A stretch of DNA of 64,000 nucleotides from a virus: the IMG/VR virus record IMGVR_UViG_3300037245_001320, positions 62,001 to 126,000 of that record. One strand, written 5' to 3'. Both the position numbers and the translations under genes were made by a program. Numbering within the stretch: the first letter of the stretch is position 1; the number at the start of each line of letters is the position of its first letter. Below the pieces are notes generated by a model that was not told the DNA's origin, made no database searches, and saw only the letters and a program-made list of their open reading frames with translations. Positions 17,161 through 27,037 of the stretch are shown here, one piece after another.

Positions 17161-17529
17161 ATGGCAACCCCACTACCACAAACATGGCCTCCCACAGAAG
17201 AACTACCACAGAGGTTTCAACAGAATAGTTATACAGAAGGTAATATAAACAACCTAATTCAAACTAAAATGGACTCAGGTCCTACTAAAAGAAGAAAAAG
17301 GACAACTAAGGCCTACAAGCCTTTTTCTGGAACTATGATTATGTCCACAGAGGAAAAATTAATTTTTGAGGAGTTCTTTACAGACGAGATAGCATATGGA
17401 GCACTACCATTCACCATGCCCTCTCCTATCGAAGGGGTAGCATGGGATGTTTATTTAGATAATCACAGTATGAAGCCTATAAATGGCACAAAATGGTCGG
17501 TAAATATGAGTTTTAGAACGTTGATATAA
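17161..17529 (+). CDS. Minor tail protein (lambda M-like position)
   Basis: A 122-residue protein starting MATPLPQTWPPTEELPQRF with WSVNMSFRTLI at the end. It follows the tape measure and precedes a DUF1833-like and an NlpC/P60 protein, the lambda H-M-L-K order, so it is a likely distal-tail or hub protein. The assignment rests mostly on gene order. Confidence 0.6.
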   Translation: MATPLPQTWPPTEELPQRFQQNSYTEGNINNLIQTKMDSGPTKRRKRTTKAYKPFSGTMIMSTEEKLIFEEFFTDEIAYGALPFTMPSPIEGVAWDVYLDNHSMKPINGTKWSVNMSFRTLI

Positions 17530-17541
17530 AAAGGATATAAA

Positions 17542-18012
17542 ATGACAGAGCAATTTAAAGAACAAATAACAGCAGTATCTACTGACGAGACATTCTTACT
17601 ATTACTAGATATTACTCACCCTGACCCTACATACGGATTTACTTTTCATATAGTGAATGACATCATAGGACATGATGTAGGAGGCACAATCTATGAACCC
17701 TATGCCTTCTCATTTGTTGCCCCTAAAACAACAGCTACAGGAGCAACTGCTTCTTTAGTGCTAGATGACGTAGATAGAAGATTTGCGGTAGCACTAAGCA
17801 GAGTACCTTCTCCTCAACCAACATGTACAATAACGTTGGTGAAAGCATCAGACATGACTGTAGCAGAACTTGATCCATGGGTATTTAATCTAGGAAAAAT
17901 GAATGTATCTAGTGCAACAGTAACAATGGATCTTTTAAAAGAAACAGTCTTAAATAATGCCTTGTCAGGATTTAATATTGATGCCACCAACTTCCCAGGC
18001 TTTTTCTCATGA
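17542..18012 (+). CDS. Minor tail protein (DUF1833, lambda L-like)
   Basis: A 156-residue beta-rich protein resembling DUF1833 (LDITHPD near 26, Y-EPYAF, LDDVDRRFA). It occupies the lambda gpL place between the M-like and NlpC/P60 genes. Its stop overlaps the start of the next gene by four bases. Confidence 0.65.
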   Translation: MTEQFKEQITAVSTDETFLLLLDITHPDPTYGFTFHIVNDIIGHDVGGTIYEPYAFSFVAPKTTATGATASLVLDDVDRRFAVALSRVPSPQPTCTITLVKASDMTVAELDPWVFNLGKMNVSSATVTMDLLKETVLNNALSGFNIDATNFPGFFS

Positions 18013-18431
18013 AGTGGTATAGTAAATATGTGGGAGTACCTTTTAGATCTTTAGGAAGGACAATGCAAGGGTGTGATTGTTATGGTTTAGTTCAACTTGT
18101 TTTAAAAGAGCATTATGATATAGTACTACCAGATGTAGGGGGATATGTTAATGCACTTGACACAGGACAGACTTCCAGTGTAATAGATGTAAACACCCCT
18201 TTATTATCAGGTGAAAAACAAACAGAACCCTCAGAGGGATTGGTAGTTGTATTATCCTCCTTAGAAGGGCTATCATCACACGTAGGACTGCTCGTAACAG
18301 ATAAGTTGATGTTACACACAACTAAGCAGTTTGGGACGATTATAGAGCCTATAACAAGAAATAAAATAAAAAATAGAATAAAAGGATTATACAATGTCAA
18401 TAAGAGTTATAACACAAACAAATCCATTTAG
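18009..18431 (+). CDS. NlpC/P60 tail-tip peptidase (lambda K-like)
   Basis: A 140-residue NlpC/P60 cysteine peptidase: catalytic Cys in GCDCYGLV (about residue 24), His in SHVGLLV (about 95), and LMLHTT as third region. Such tail-tip enzymes are needed for tail assembly or for cleaving peptidoglycan during infection. Its end overlaps the central tail gene by 38 bases. Confidence 0.75.
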   Translation: MKWYSKYVGVPFRSLGRTMQGCDCYGLVQLVLKEHYDIVLPDVGGYVNALDTGQTSSVIDVNTPLLSGEKQTEPSEGLVVVLSSLEGLSSHVGLLVTDKLMLHTTKQFGTIIEPITRNKIKNRIKGLYNVNKSYNTNKSI

Positions 18432-21400
18432 TACAGAAAGAAAGATAAACGAATTAGATGATGTAAAAACAGTTAACGGTATTCTAAGAAAACTTAAAAT
18501 AAATAAAAAGGACATTCCTCTTGCCATATCAGTTAACGGTGTCGTTACAGAAGATTTTTCCTTGAAAGTAAAAGAGAATGATTTGGTATTAGTAAAAATC
18601 ATTCCTTCTGGGGACAGAGGTACAGCTATCTCAAGGGTTTTAGGAGGCTTACAGGTTGTAGCAGGTATAATACTTATTGCTACAGGATTAGGAGCAGGAG
18701 GAGGGGTAGCCTTAATAATTTCAGGAACAACTACATTCTTTGGTCCTGAAATAGCCTCATGGGCTGAGAACGCAACAGACAAAGACAATAAGGTAAAGTT
18801 AACAGGACCATCCACTTCCGATGTAAGCTACCTAAAAGGAGGAAAAAATGCTTATGGTCAGAATCAACCTGTCCCTGTAATATTAGGAAAACACCGATAT
18901 TATCCATACCAAATAGCTTATCAATATACCAATTTAGAACTAGATGCTAAAGTAACTCCTGTAGTATCCAATCCAGAAGTAGTTGAGGACACTTTAAGAA
19001 AAGCAAATGGACAGTTAAATCAACTAAGGAATAGACATGACGATTATGAAACAATGATATCTGATGTAAGAACAAAAATAGCAGACCTATACAGTCCAGG
19101 AGGAACAACATGGGTAGCTATTTTAGATACTCGAACGGACTTGTATGCTTTAAAGAGTATTCCTGAATTAAATAGGGATAGTCATTTGTCAACAGCAATA
19201 GGATTCTTTACAACTGGTGCACCAGTTTCTGAGGCATATGGCTCAACATTTGTTTCTTCAGCATATAATCAAAAACTACACCAAGTACTTTTGTGGGGAC
19301 ATAAAGACATAGAAATATTACCTAATACGCTAAAAAGAGCAGAAACACTTGTGACTAATACAGCCTTAACAGACACATCAGTAGTACATAATAGTTTAAG
19401 TAATTATGGGGAAAAAGCTCAAAAGCATGTTGCAATCTATAAAGTGTTAAAAAAGTTTAGTACAACTACAGGAGCAACCCCTTACAGCATCCTTTTGCCA
19501 GGAAAGATTAAAGATGCAACAATGGTATTTATTTTTGGTTTGTTTTTTGCAAAAAACAAAGACGATGAGTATTTAACTCCTAAAATTAAAGTATCATGGG
19601 CATTATATGAAGTACCCGACTCAGGTCCAGATGTGCTTGTAACAACAAAAACGGAAACATTCTCAGGGGGAGATGTACATAAAGCAGAACAACAGGAACC
19701 TTCGGGAATAAATTTAACTATACCCGTTACATTAACTACGACTAAGCAATACAAAATAACTATACAACGAGAGTTTGATGATATGCAGGATGAGGACAGT
19801 ACGGTGTACAATCCTCATGTGTCTGCATTTGAATCGGTAGTAGCCTTATCACATATACTATGTACATCTGATCTAGATGTTATGACTCCCTATGCAAAGA
19901 CTACTTATAATTACTCATCAGTAGTTACACAAGATGATACAATAGATGGGGATATAGATAGTTTTAATGCTATTGTACAAACTAACGTACCTAACTATAA
20001 TGGTGTAGGAACAGGAAGTTCTGCATGGAACACATTAGAACTTACAAGTAATCCAGCTTCAATGTATTTATATATACTACAAGGTGCACCAAATAAACGC
20101 CAAGTAGATGATAGTGAAATAGATTGGGCAGCTTTAGAAGACTGGTGGCAATTTTGCGAAGATAATAATTTTGAGTGTAATATAGTTTTAATAAACCCTG
20201 GAAGTATAAGTAATATATTAAAAACAATATGTATAACAGGAAGAGCAACATTAAATACTACTAACAACTATTCTGTTTTGGTAGATAAAGAACGTGATTT
20301 TCCAACACAACTAATTACAAATTTAAATGCCTTTAACATGTCATTAAATAGGAGTTTCAATGAACCTGTACATGGGATATACTTTTCCTTTATAGATGCA
20401 GGAGAAGAGTCAGACTACCAAGCAGTAGAAAGAGCTGTTTATCTAGATGGGTATAATGAAAATGGGACAGACGGAAAAATTAAAGCCACTAAACTATTAT
20501 CTCAACAATTACTAGGTGTAACAAGTGCAACTCAAGTAGGGCAACTAGGTAAGTTTATGATTAATGCCTATAATAGACGTGTAGAAACAGTCTCAGTTTC
20601 AATGGATATAGAATATTTATTAGCGTTACCAGGAGATCTAGTTAAATTCTCCTACGATCAATTACTAACAAGTACTGCTAGAGGTAGAATAACAGAGATA
20701 ATAAACAATGGCTCAGGAGAAACTGAAACCATATTATTAGATACCGATGTAACTATGGAAGCAGGTAAATCATATGCAGTTGTTATTAGATTAGCTAATG
20801 GAGATTTTGTAGAAGAAGGTGCAACACAGAGCATACCTGTAAATACAATTGTTGGTACCTTTGACTATGTAATTCTGTCTAGCCCACAGGTAACATCTGT
20901 AGCTGTTGGAGACTTGGTGGCTTTTGGAGAAGCTGCAACAGTAACTGGGGATTATTTAGTACAATCTATCACTCCCTCAGATAATCTATCAGCTACGTTA
21001 CGATTAGTTAATTATGCAGAAGAAATATACTCTCCTGATCCACTAGGACCATGGGAATCTCCTTATGGGAAACAGAGTGACTTTGGAGCCTCTCCTATTT
21101 TAGAGAGTACCTACACATTGGATGCAATAGGTAATTTAACAGATGCTAATGCAAAAAGATTAGACACATTAGCATCTCCTTCAATAAAAAGAGCTATACG
21201 TACCCAAACACCTTCAGCAACATACGTTCGAGAAGATGTGCTTGAAATGGCCTTATCTAATAATTATTTATACTTTATAGATAAAGAGGATCTATCTATA
21301 AAGAGAACAACCATATTACCCAATGCAGCGACAGAAACAATAGTAACAACCCCTTGTAAGGAATTAGCTGTTACGGCTGATGATAGGTTTCTGCTTTACA

Positions 21401-24279
21401 CTGATATGGAAAATAACACACAATTATACAGAAAAGGTTTAACCTCCCAAGAGGTTGTACAACTAACAAGTGTACCCAGCAAATCTCCTAAGTTCCTTGA
21501 TGACTTCTATGCGACATATATAAATTACCTAGATGGAAATAAGCTTTACAAAATAAATCACATGGATGGCACAGAGAATAAGGTAATAATAGATCATGCA
21601 GTTACATCTTACGGTTTATATGGGAATTACTGTATATGGTCAGGTGCAGTTGCACAGAAAACATATATAAAGCAATTCCTCGGAGTAGATAGTACTACAA
21701 AGGGAGATGTGTATGATGATACAATGTTATATAATATTGTTGCCTCATCCCCAGCAAACTGGTTTGTCACAGGATACACAGCAGTAGCAGTACATATTGT
21801 AAGTGCAAAACTACAAAGTTACGTAGGGGTTACCCCCTTATATGGTGATGTAGTAAAACATTCTTTAAGTGATGATGGACAATACACTTTAATGAATTCC
21901 TTAGGGCAGGTGTATTATGTGCCATTAGTAGACAAAGATTTAACAGAGGTGTTAGAGACGGAAACACGTTCAGAAGAAGTAGTAATTATTGGAGATTTCC
22001 GTTACCTTAGTAATACAATAACCAATATAAACCCTACGGATATTACCAATGCTGTAGTAGGGGATAAGGTAAATAGTAGTTATGTCGAAGATGATGTGAC
22101 AATTACGTTTATTGGATCAAATTACTTGGTTATGACAGACTATGCTTTACAAACAGTACCCAATGCTAATATAGGAATAACAGGTACAAGATTATACTTA
22201 AACGCAAATAGAGTTGTGGTACCAGGGACAATTACAGCAGGCTTATTAGAAACAAATGCTATAAATAGTATAGATCGAGTAGCATCAGGAAATCCTAATG
22301 CAGGGCAACAATTATACCAACATGATTTAAGTAATGGAATAGAAAGACAGTACAGAGAGAATGGGGACTTAATAAGACAGTTTACTCCTGCGGATGGTTT
22401 ATGGTTAAGAGAAGGAATAGAAATTGGAGGAACAGCTCCAGGAGGAGGAGTAGTCGTTCCTCCCACACCAGAATTTACAGACACTGTTAACCAAGTATTT
22501 AGACAAGCTAATGCCCCTTATGGAGAAGGTGAAATAGAGAACGACATTTGGTATGATACAGATGACGGGTCAACATATGCATACAAGGCTAGTGTATGGG
22601 AACCCACAGCATACACCTTACCTCAATTAGATGCTTTAGGAATAGATGCTGGAACAGTAAATACTTATAGTATATTAGGTAATGTAGATGTAGCCGTTCC
22701 AGCAGATGCATTATTTACAGACACTCTATCATTCCTTTACACAATAGCAACAGGTGTACCTGATACAGGTGGAAGTAATCCAACACCAGAATCAGGAGGA
22801 TTTAAACAAGGAGATGTTTGTAAGGTTACAGATTCAGGATCTGCTTATGTATATGATGGTTCTGCATGGCAACAGACATCGGATATTGCCGCAGATTATT
22901 TTGCTAATGGGGGATCAGCAGGGTACACGGGAACATCGTCATGGGGTATAGACTCTAATGGAAAGTTAACAGCTTCTGGAGCAGACATACAAGGAAACAT
23001 TGAAGCTGATTCTGGGTACTTTAAAGGGGTCGTAGAAGTTATATCTACAGACTTGAAAACTAGAACTGTTGTGGATAATGGTGATATTTCCTTTTATACA
23101 AGAATCCTCAACACTGATCCTTGGATTCCTATTGGTAGTTTAGGAGGGGGCTATGATGGAACAGTTCCAGTATTAATTGCACCACAAGACTTTAGAATAG
23201 GGGACATGACTATTGGTAGAGGTAAAGGAAATATTGATAGTAATGTTGCTTTAGGTGCTAATGCTTTAGACAGCAACACATCAGGGGAAAACAATGTGGC
23301 TATAGGAAGAGGAGCCTTAAGTGATAATGCATCAGGAACTAACAACGTGGGGGTAGGTATTCATGCATTATTACGTAACACAACAGGCGATTTTAACGCT
23401 GTACTAGGTGCCTTTGCCCTAAGTGATAACACAGAAGGGTATAACAATATTGCAGTAGGTAATAGTGCACTACATCAGAATACAACAGGGCATGGGAATG
23501 TTGCAATAGGAACAGACGCACTTGAAGGAAATATCACAGGACTAGATAACGTAGCCATAGGAACAAATGCACTTAAGGCAAATACCAATGGACTAGATAA
23601 TGTTGCTATAGGCGTTGCTGCCATGATAGATAATACAGAAGGTTATTTTAACATATCCCTCGGAAGTTTATCTTTACGGCACAATACTATAGGATTTGAT
23701 AATATTGCTATAGGGGGACATGCATTAAGAGATAACACAGAAGGTTTTGCCAATGTGGCCGTAGGAGGGGACGCACTATTAAAATCCACAGGGGATTTTA
23801 ATACAGGTATAGGGCACATTGCATTAGCTGAACATGTTTCTGGAGACTATAACATAGCCCTTGGGTTTGGAGCAGAATGTTCTACAACAACTTCCTCGGG
23901 AGAGTGTGTATTAGGCGATGGCAATATAACAGTACTTCGCTGTAATCAACAAACCATATCAGCACTATCTGATGGAAGAGATAAGGTAGATGTAAAAGAT
24001 AGTTTATTTGGTCTAGACTACATAATGTCTGTAAGACCTGTAGATTTTTTATGGAAAACACGAGAGGGTAATGTTAAAGATGGCACAAGGGAAGTAGGGT
24101 TTATTGCCCAAGAGCTAAAAGCGATAGAAGAAAAGTTTAATGCCTCTCATGTAAAGTCTGTTTTATCTGAAAACCCAGAAAGGCTAGAGGCATCATATGC
24201 TTCACTAATACCAATAATGGTAAAAGCAATACAAGAACAACAAAAGGAAATAGAAGAACTTAAGAGGCGAATCGTTTAA
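18394..24279 (+). CDS. Central tail tip protein fused to S74-chaperoned fibre
   Basis: A 1961-residue protein. The N-terminal part has an I/J-like region with hydrophobic Gly-rich segment (about 75-125). The middle has a region resembling beta-propeller blades (about 940-1180). Residues about 1617-1819 are a run of twelve near-17-residue NVAIG..AL.NT.G repeats typical of trimeric fibre heads. The C-terminus (from about 1856, SDGRDKVDVKD..., ending with a helix QEQQKEIEELKRRIV) is a peptidase S74 intramolecular chaperone, which cleaves itself off after trimerisation. It joins a lambda J-like hub and a receptor-binding fibre in one chain. Start ATG follows AAAAGGATTATAC. Confidence 0.8.
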   Translation: MSIRVITQTNPFSTERKINELDDVKTVNGILRKLKINKKDIPLAISVNGVVTEDFSLKVKENDLVLVKIIPSGDRGTAISRVLGGLQVVAGIILIATGLGAGGGVALIISGTTTFFGPEIASWAENATDKDNKVKLTGPSTSDVSYLKGGKNAYGQNQPVPVILGKHRYYPYQIAYQYTNLELDAKVTPVVSNPEVVEDTLRKANGQLNQLRNRHDDYETMISDVRTKIADLYSPGGTTWVAILDTRTDLYALKSIPELNRDSHLSTAIGFFTTGAPVSEAYGSTFVSSAYNQKLHQVLLWGHKDIEILPNTLKRAETLVTNTALTDTSVVHNSLSNYGEKAQKHVAIYKVLKKFSTTTGATPYSILLPGKIKDATMVFIFGLFFAKNKDDEYLTPKIKVSWALYEVPDSGPDVLVTTKTETFSGGDVHKAEQQEPSGINLTIPVTLTTTKQYKITIQREFDDMQDEDSTVYNPHVSAFESVVALSHILCTSDLDVMTPYAKTTYNYSSVVTQDDTIDGDIDSFNAIVQTNVPNYNGVGTGSSAWNTLELTSNPASMYLYILQGAPNKRQVDDSEIDWAALEDWWQFCEDNNFECNIVLINPGSISNILKTICITGRATLNTTNNYSVLVDKERDFPTQLITNLNAFNMSLNRSFNEPVHGIYFSFIDAGEESDYQAVERAVYLDGYNENGTDGKIKATKLLSQQLLGVTSATQVGQLGKFMINAYNRRVETVSVSMDIEYLLALPGDLVKFSYDQLLTSTARGRITEIINNGSGETETILLDTDVTMEAGKSYAVVIRLANGDFVEEGATQSIPVNTIVGTFDYVILSSPQVTSVAVGDLVAFGEAATVTGDYLVQSITPSDNLSATLRLVNYAEEIYSPDPLGPWESPYGKQSDFGASPILESTYTLDAIGNLTDANAKRLDTLASPSIKRAIRTQTPSATYVREDVLEMALSNNYLYFIDKEDLSIKRTTILPNAATETIVTTPCKELAVTADDRFLLYTDMENNTQLYRKGLTSQEVVQLTSVPSKSPKFLDDFYATYINYLDGNKLYKINHMDGTENKVIIDHAVTSYGLYGNYCIWSGAVAQKTYIKQFLGVDSTTKGDVYDDTMLYNIVASSPANWFVTGYTAVAVHIVSAKLQSYVGVTPLYGDVVKHSLSDDGQYTLMNSLGQVYYVPLVDKDLTEVLETETRSEEVVIIGDFRYLSNTITNINPTDITNAVVGDKVNSSYVEDDVTITFIGSNYLVMTDYALQTVPNANIGITGTRLYLNANRVVVPGTITAGLLETNAINSIDRVASGNPNAGQQLYQHDLSNGIERQYRENGDLIRQFTPADGLWLREGIEIGGTAPGGGVVVPPTPEFTDTVNQVFRQANAPYGEGEIENDIWYDTDDGSTYAYKASVWEPTAYTLPQLDALGIDAGTVNTYSILGNVDVAVPADALFTDTLSFLYTIATGVPDTGGSNPTPESGGFKQGDVCKVTDSGSAYVYDGSAWQQTSDIAADYFANGGSAGYTGTSSWGIDSNGKLTASGADIQGNIEADSGYFKGVVEVISTDLKTRTVVDNGDISFYTRILNTDPWIPIGSLGGGYDGTVPVLIAPQDFRIGDMTIGRGKGNIDSNVALGANALDSNTSGENNVAIGRGALSDNASGTNNVGVGIHALLRNTTGDFNAVLGAFALSDNTEGYNNIAVGNSALHQNTTGHGNVAIGTDALEGNITGLDNVAIGTNALKANTNGLDNVAIGVAAMIDNTEGYFNISLGSLSLRHNTIGFDNIAIGGHALRDNTEGFANVAVGGDALLKSTGDFNTGIGHIALAEHVSGDYNIALGFGAECSTTTSSGECVLGDGNITVLRCNQQTISALSDGRDKVDVKDSLFGLDYIMSVRPVDFLWKTREGNVKDGTREVGFIAQELKAIEEKFNASHVKSVLSENPERLEASYASLIPIMVKAIQEQQKEIEELKRRIV
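23242..23850 (+). repeat. Twelve coding repeats of about 51 bp
   Basis: Consecutive units NVALGANALDSNTSGEN, NVAIGRGALSDNASGTN and ten more, 17 residues each except one of 16. The protein pattern (N-[IV]-[AGS]-x-G-x-x-[AS]-[LM]-x-x-x-[ST]-x-G) is kept while DNA varies, so the array is under protein selection and not a fresh expansion. Confidence 0.8.
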
Positions 24280-24749
24280 TAGAAAAATAAGTCAAAACTG
24301 TATGTATATCCCACGTATATGTTTTGACTTATTTGTTCCCCTCGTGATCCAATGTATGTTCCATCATTTCTTAATACAATAACATGATCGATTAGACCTC
24401 CCTTATTCACACTTCTTAGCATATCCACCAGTACAAAATCTAATTTCTCTCCAAAAACAACATAGTAAATATTCATAAACAAAATAGCAAAATCCTCACA
24501 ATCCCCATAACCTTTAGTCAATGTTTCTTTAGCCATATTCCATGTGTCAGTGGTGTCCTTCGCATACTGTAGGGTGTTATAGACATAGTCCTGTATGTCC
24601 TTGACAGTTCGCAGGGATGTAAAATCCTCATGATAATAAACCTCACTCTTTTGAATACGACTCTCATAAACATCATCAGCAAGTTCATTATATAATGAAC
24701 AACCAAAACTAAACCCAACAACTAACAATAAAATAATAATCTTTTTCAT
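24276..24749 (-). CDS. Lipoprotein with transglutaminase-like cysteine peptidase motif (moron)
   Basis: A 157-residue protein with a lipoprotein signal: basic start MKKIIILLLVVGFSFGC, lipobox FSFGC with Cys at about 17. The mature part has GYGDCEDFAILF, the Cys region of transglutaminase-like/BTLCP peptidases, and a later HVIVLRNDG for His and Asp. It is alone on the minus strand between two rightward fibre genes, with its own sigma70-like promoter. Placement and membrane anchoring suggest a host-altering or superinfection-exclusion role, like lipoproteins of other phages; this is inference. ATG at 24749 is preferred to GTG at 24758 because AAGGTG lies eight bases upstream. Confidence 0.7.
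   Translation of the reverse strand: MKKIIILLLVVGFSFGCSLYNELADDVYESRIQKSEVYYHEDFTSLRTVKDIQDYVYNTLQYAKDTTDTWNMAKETLTKGYGDCEDFAILFMNIYYVVFGEKLDFVLVDMLRSVNKGGLIDHVIVLRNDGTYIGSRGEQISQNIYVGYTYSFDLFFY
24285..24334. terminator. Long bidirectional hairpin shared by convergent genes
   Basis: AAATAAGTCAAAAC (24285-24298) is the perfect complement of GTTTTGACTTATTT (24321-24334), with A- and T-rich edges on both sides. It ends the central tail gene and also encodes the last codons (SFDLFF) of the lipoprotein gene on the other strand. Confidence 0.75.
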
Positions 24750-24804
24750 ACATAACACCTTGAAACTCCAATGAGTTTCTCCCTCTTTAATCTAATATAA
24801 CCTA

Positions 24805-24833
24805 ACTATAACACCTATACAAATAAATGTCAA
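24805..24833 (-). promoter_or_regulatory. Sigma70-like promoter of lipoprotein gene
   Basis: On the minus strand TTGACA (24833-24828), 17-base spacer, TATAGT (24810-24805). Near-consensus, so host RNA polymerase could express the lipoprotein without phage factors. Confidence 0.8.
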
Positions 24834-24844
24834 GATCAAACCCC

Positions 24845-24869
24845 AAAAAAATTCCCACTATGGTATAAT
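24845..24869 (+). promoter_or_regulatory. Phage-type promoter (copy 4), fibre operon
   Basis: A-tract, TTCCCACTATG, G, TATAAT (24864-24869). It restarts transcription after the hairpin at 24285-24334 and drives the fibre genes from 24938 on. Confidence 0.8.
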
Positions 24870-24937
24870 GGAAGAAGGATAAATAAAAATCCTTCAAAAA
24901 GATAAGAGTAAATAAAAAATACAAGGATAAATAAAAT

Positions 24938-27025
24938 ATGGCAAACATAATAGTAGCAGACGGACAATATCAAACAGTCGAAGTAAATACAACATTAGTA
25001 GAAGTAGCAGGTAAATTGTATTATATAAAGAATACATCAGCAGGACAAATAACAGTAACATATGGAGTAGATAATACAGTACTCCAAACACAGGATCTAG
25101 GGATCTTTATGTTTGATGGGAGTCTTTGGTCAGACTTAACACCTTCTGTATCGATAACAGAGTTGAATCCTACTTTCGATTCATTGACGGTGAACGGGAA
25201 TATCACGCAGACAGCAGGAGTAACATCTTTAAAAGAGACAACAATAGAACAGAGTACAGTAAATGGTTTAAACTTATATAGGACACTAAATACGTCTGGT
25301 AGTGGTATTCGACTTAATTTCTATGGTAAAGACAGTGCGGGAGATCAGGCTAAATATGCATTCATAAGAAATGAAATAGTATCCAACACTGCATCTTCAG
25401 TCGATGGTGCTTTGGAGTTTGCTGTAGCAAAAAATAGTGTTGTTACACCTTACATGTATTTGACAAATAATGGAGCTTTGATTTTAGATACTAATTTAGC
25501 AGACAACACAGTAGACCTCCTACAAGTAGGCTCAAATACAAACATATCCTGTAGTTTCGGTTATATGAGAGCAAGTAGTATTGGTGGTGTTTCTTATTTA
25601 GGTTATACAACAGATGATATAGAAACAGAATATGTAATAAGACGTTCAGCAAGTGGTTTTGTTTCATTAAATGCAACTTCTGCTCATGATGTTAAAATAC
25701 AAGTAGCAACGGCGAATGTAGCAACATTCTCAGGTTCAGCAATTGATTTATTAAAACCTACTACTATTACAGGAGGCTTAACAATAGACAGCAATGCCCT
25801 ACTAGACTACAACGCTACAACAAGGGATTTAACAATATATAATAGTTACTCTGGTGATGACGCAGATATTGGTTTTGATATGAACTTTGCAGGGCAACAA
25901 CGAATAATGACATTAAAAAGAGTAGGAAGGGTTGGAATAGGTATAGATGATCCTCAAAGTGCTCTACATATAAGTGGAAATATAACATTAAGTGGAGGAG
26001 CTGTTAGAGGTATAACAGGATCAGCAAATAACTCCATGTACATAAATGCATTAGGTAATGCAGATACCGAAGGAGTACTAATACAACAGAATGGTGTAAC
26101 AACCGCAGAGTTCCTAAACACAGGTAGAGTAACAATAGGAATGACTGATAATACAGTGGATCTTCTACAAGTAAACGGATCAGCATGGAACACAACAGGT
26201 GTGTGGGATTCTCCTTCAGATAGAAGAGTTAAAGAAAATATAAGAGAACTTTCCAATCCGTTACAAAGAGTTTTGGACATAGCACAATGTGTTAGGCAAT
26301 ATAACTATATAGAAGAAACAGGAATAAAACAAAACACCAGAACACAGTATATTGCACAAGAGTTAATTGAAAAGGGCTTCGCAGGATATGTAAAAGAAGC
26401 TGCCCCGTTAAATGAAGCTGTAGGAGAAATTCTAGGGTGGGAGTATGCAGATGAAGCATACACAGAAGAACAACCAGCAACAACAACAGAATACACATAT
26501 AATAATGTAATCCAAGACGGTGTAATTGTTTCTATAAAAGAAGAAATAGAAGTGCCTGTAACTACAACTATCACAGAACAAGAAATACAGAACAAAGTAA
26601 TTACTATTACAGAAGAAATTGAAGAAGAAATAACGGAAACCATTACGGAGGAAGTAGAAGAAGAACTAATAGTAACAGAGGATGAAGAAGGAAATCCTTT
26701 AGAGGAATCTTATACAGAGACTATTACTAAAGAAGTAGAGAAAGAAGTTACAAGAACAGTTATTAAAGAAGTAGAGAAAGAAGTAACCACAGATGAGTTA
26801 ATAATAGTTGAAGTAGAAAAACAAGTTCCTTTAATGGAGACAATTACCAAGACTAGAAGAGTTGTTGTAACAGAAGGAGAGAAACTTCTTCAAGTTGAAC
26901 AGAACTTATCTCCATATTTTGCTCCAGCAATATCAGCATTAAATGATAAAGTAGTATTATTAGAAGAAGAGAACAGAGTGATGAAGTTAGAATTAGATGC
27001 AATTAAAAAGCATTTAGGTATATAG
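24938..27025 (+). CDS. Tail fibre/spike with S74 chaperone domain
   Basis: A 695-residue protein. The N-terminal part (VADGQYQTVEVNTTLVEVAGKLYYIKNTSAG) resembles fibre attachment domains; the middle is beta-rich with repeated TVDLLQVGS/TVDLLQVNG. SPSDRRVKENI at about 425 begins an S74-type chaperone domain. That domain is interrupted by about 140 residues of Glu/Thr/Val repeats (EEIEEEITETITEEVEEE, EVEKEVTRTVIKEVEKEV) before the final coiled coil. Likely receptor-binding appendage. Start follows AAGGATAAATAAA. Confidence 0.75.
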   Translation: MANIIVADGQYQTVEVNTTLVEVAGKLYYIKNTSAGQITVTYGVDNTVLQTQDLGIFMFDGSLWSDLTPSVSITELNPTFDSLTVNGNITQTAGVTSLKETTIEQSTVNGLNLYRTLNTSGSGIRLNFYGKDSAGDQAKYAFIRNEIVSNTASSVDGALEFAVAKNSVVTPYMYLTNNGALILDTNLADNTVDLLQVGSNTNISCSFGYMRASSIGGVSYLGYTTDDIETEYVIRRSASGFVSLNATSAHDVKIQVATANVATFSGSAIDLLKPTTITGGLTIDSNALLDYNATTRDLTIYNSYSGDDADIGFDMNFAGQQRIMTLKRVGRVGIGIDDPQSALHISGNITLSGGAVRGITGSANNSMYINALGNADTEGVLIQQNGVTTAEFLNTGRVTIGMTDNTVDLLQVNGSAWNTTGVWDSPSDRRVKENIRELSNPLQRVLDIAQCVRQYNYIEETGIKQNTRTQYIAQELIEKGFAGYVKEAAPLNEAVGEILGWEYADEAYTEEQPATTTEYTYNNVIQDGVIVSIKEEIEVPVTTTITEQEIQNKVITITEEIEEEITETITEEVEEELIVTEDEEGNPLEESYTETITKEVEKEVTRTVIKEVEKEVTTDELIIVEVEKQVPLMETITKTRRVVVTEGEKLLQVEQNLSPYFAPAISALNDKVVLLEEENRVMKLELDAIKKHLGI

Positions 27026-27037
27026 AAGGAGTAAGGA

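Noticed and set aside
18387-18815. Minus-strand frame within the central tail gene
   Set aside because: Overlaps the start of a strongly supported gene and lacks a ribosome site.
23242-23850. CRISPR-like array
   Set aside because: The repeats are in frame, conserved as protein more than as DNA, and have no spacers.
26305-26643. Minus-strand Ser/Val-rich frame opposite the fibre repeats
   Set aside because: It only mirrors the Glu/Thr/Val repeats of the fibre gene on the other strand.
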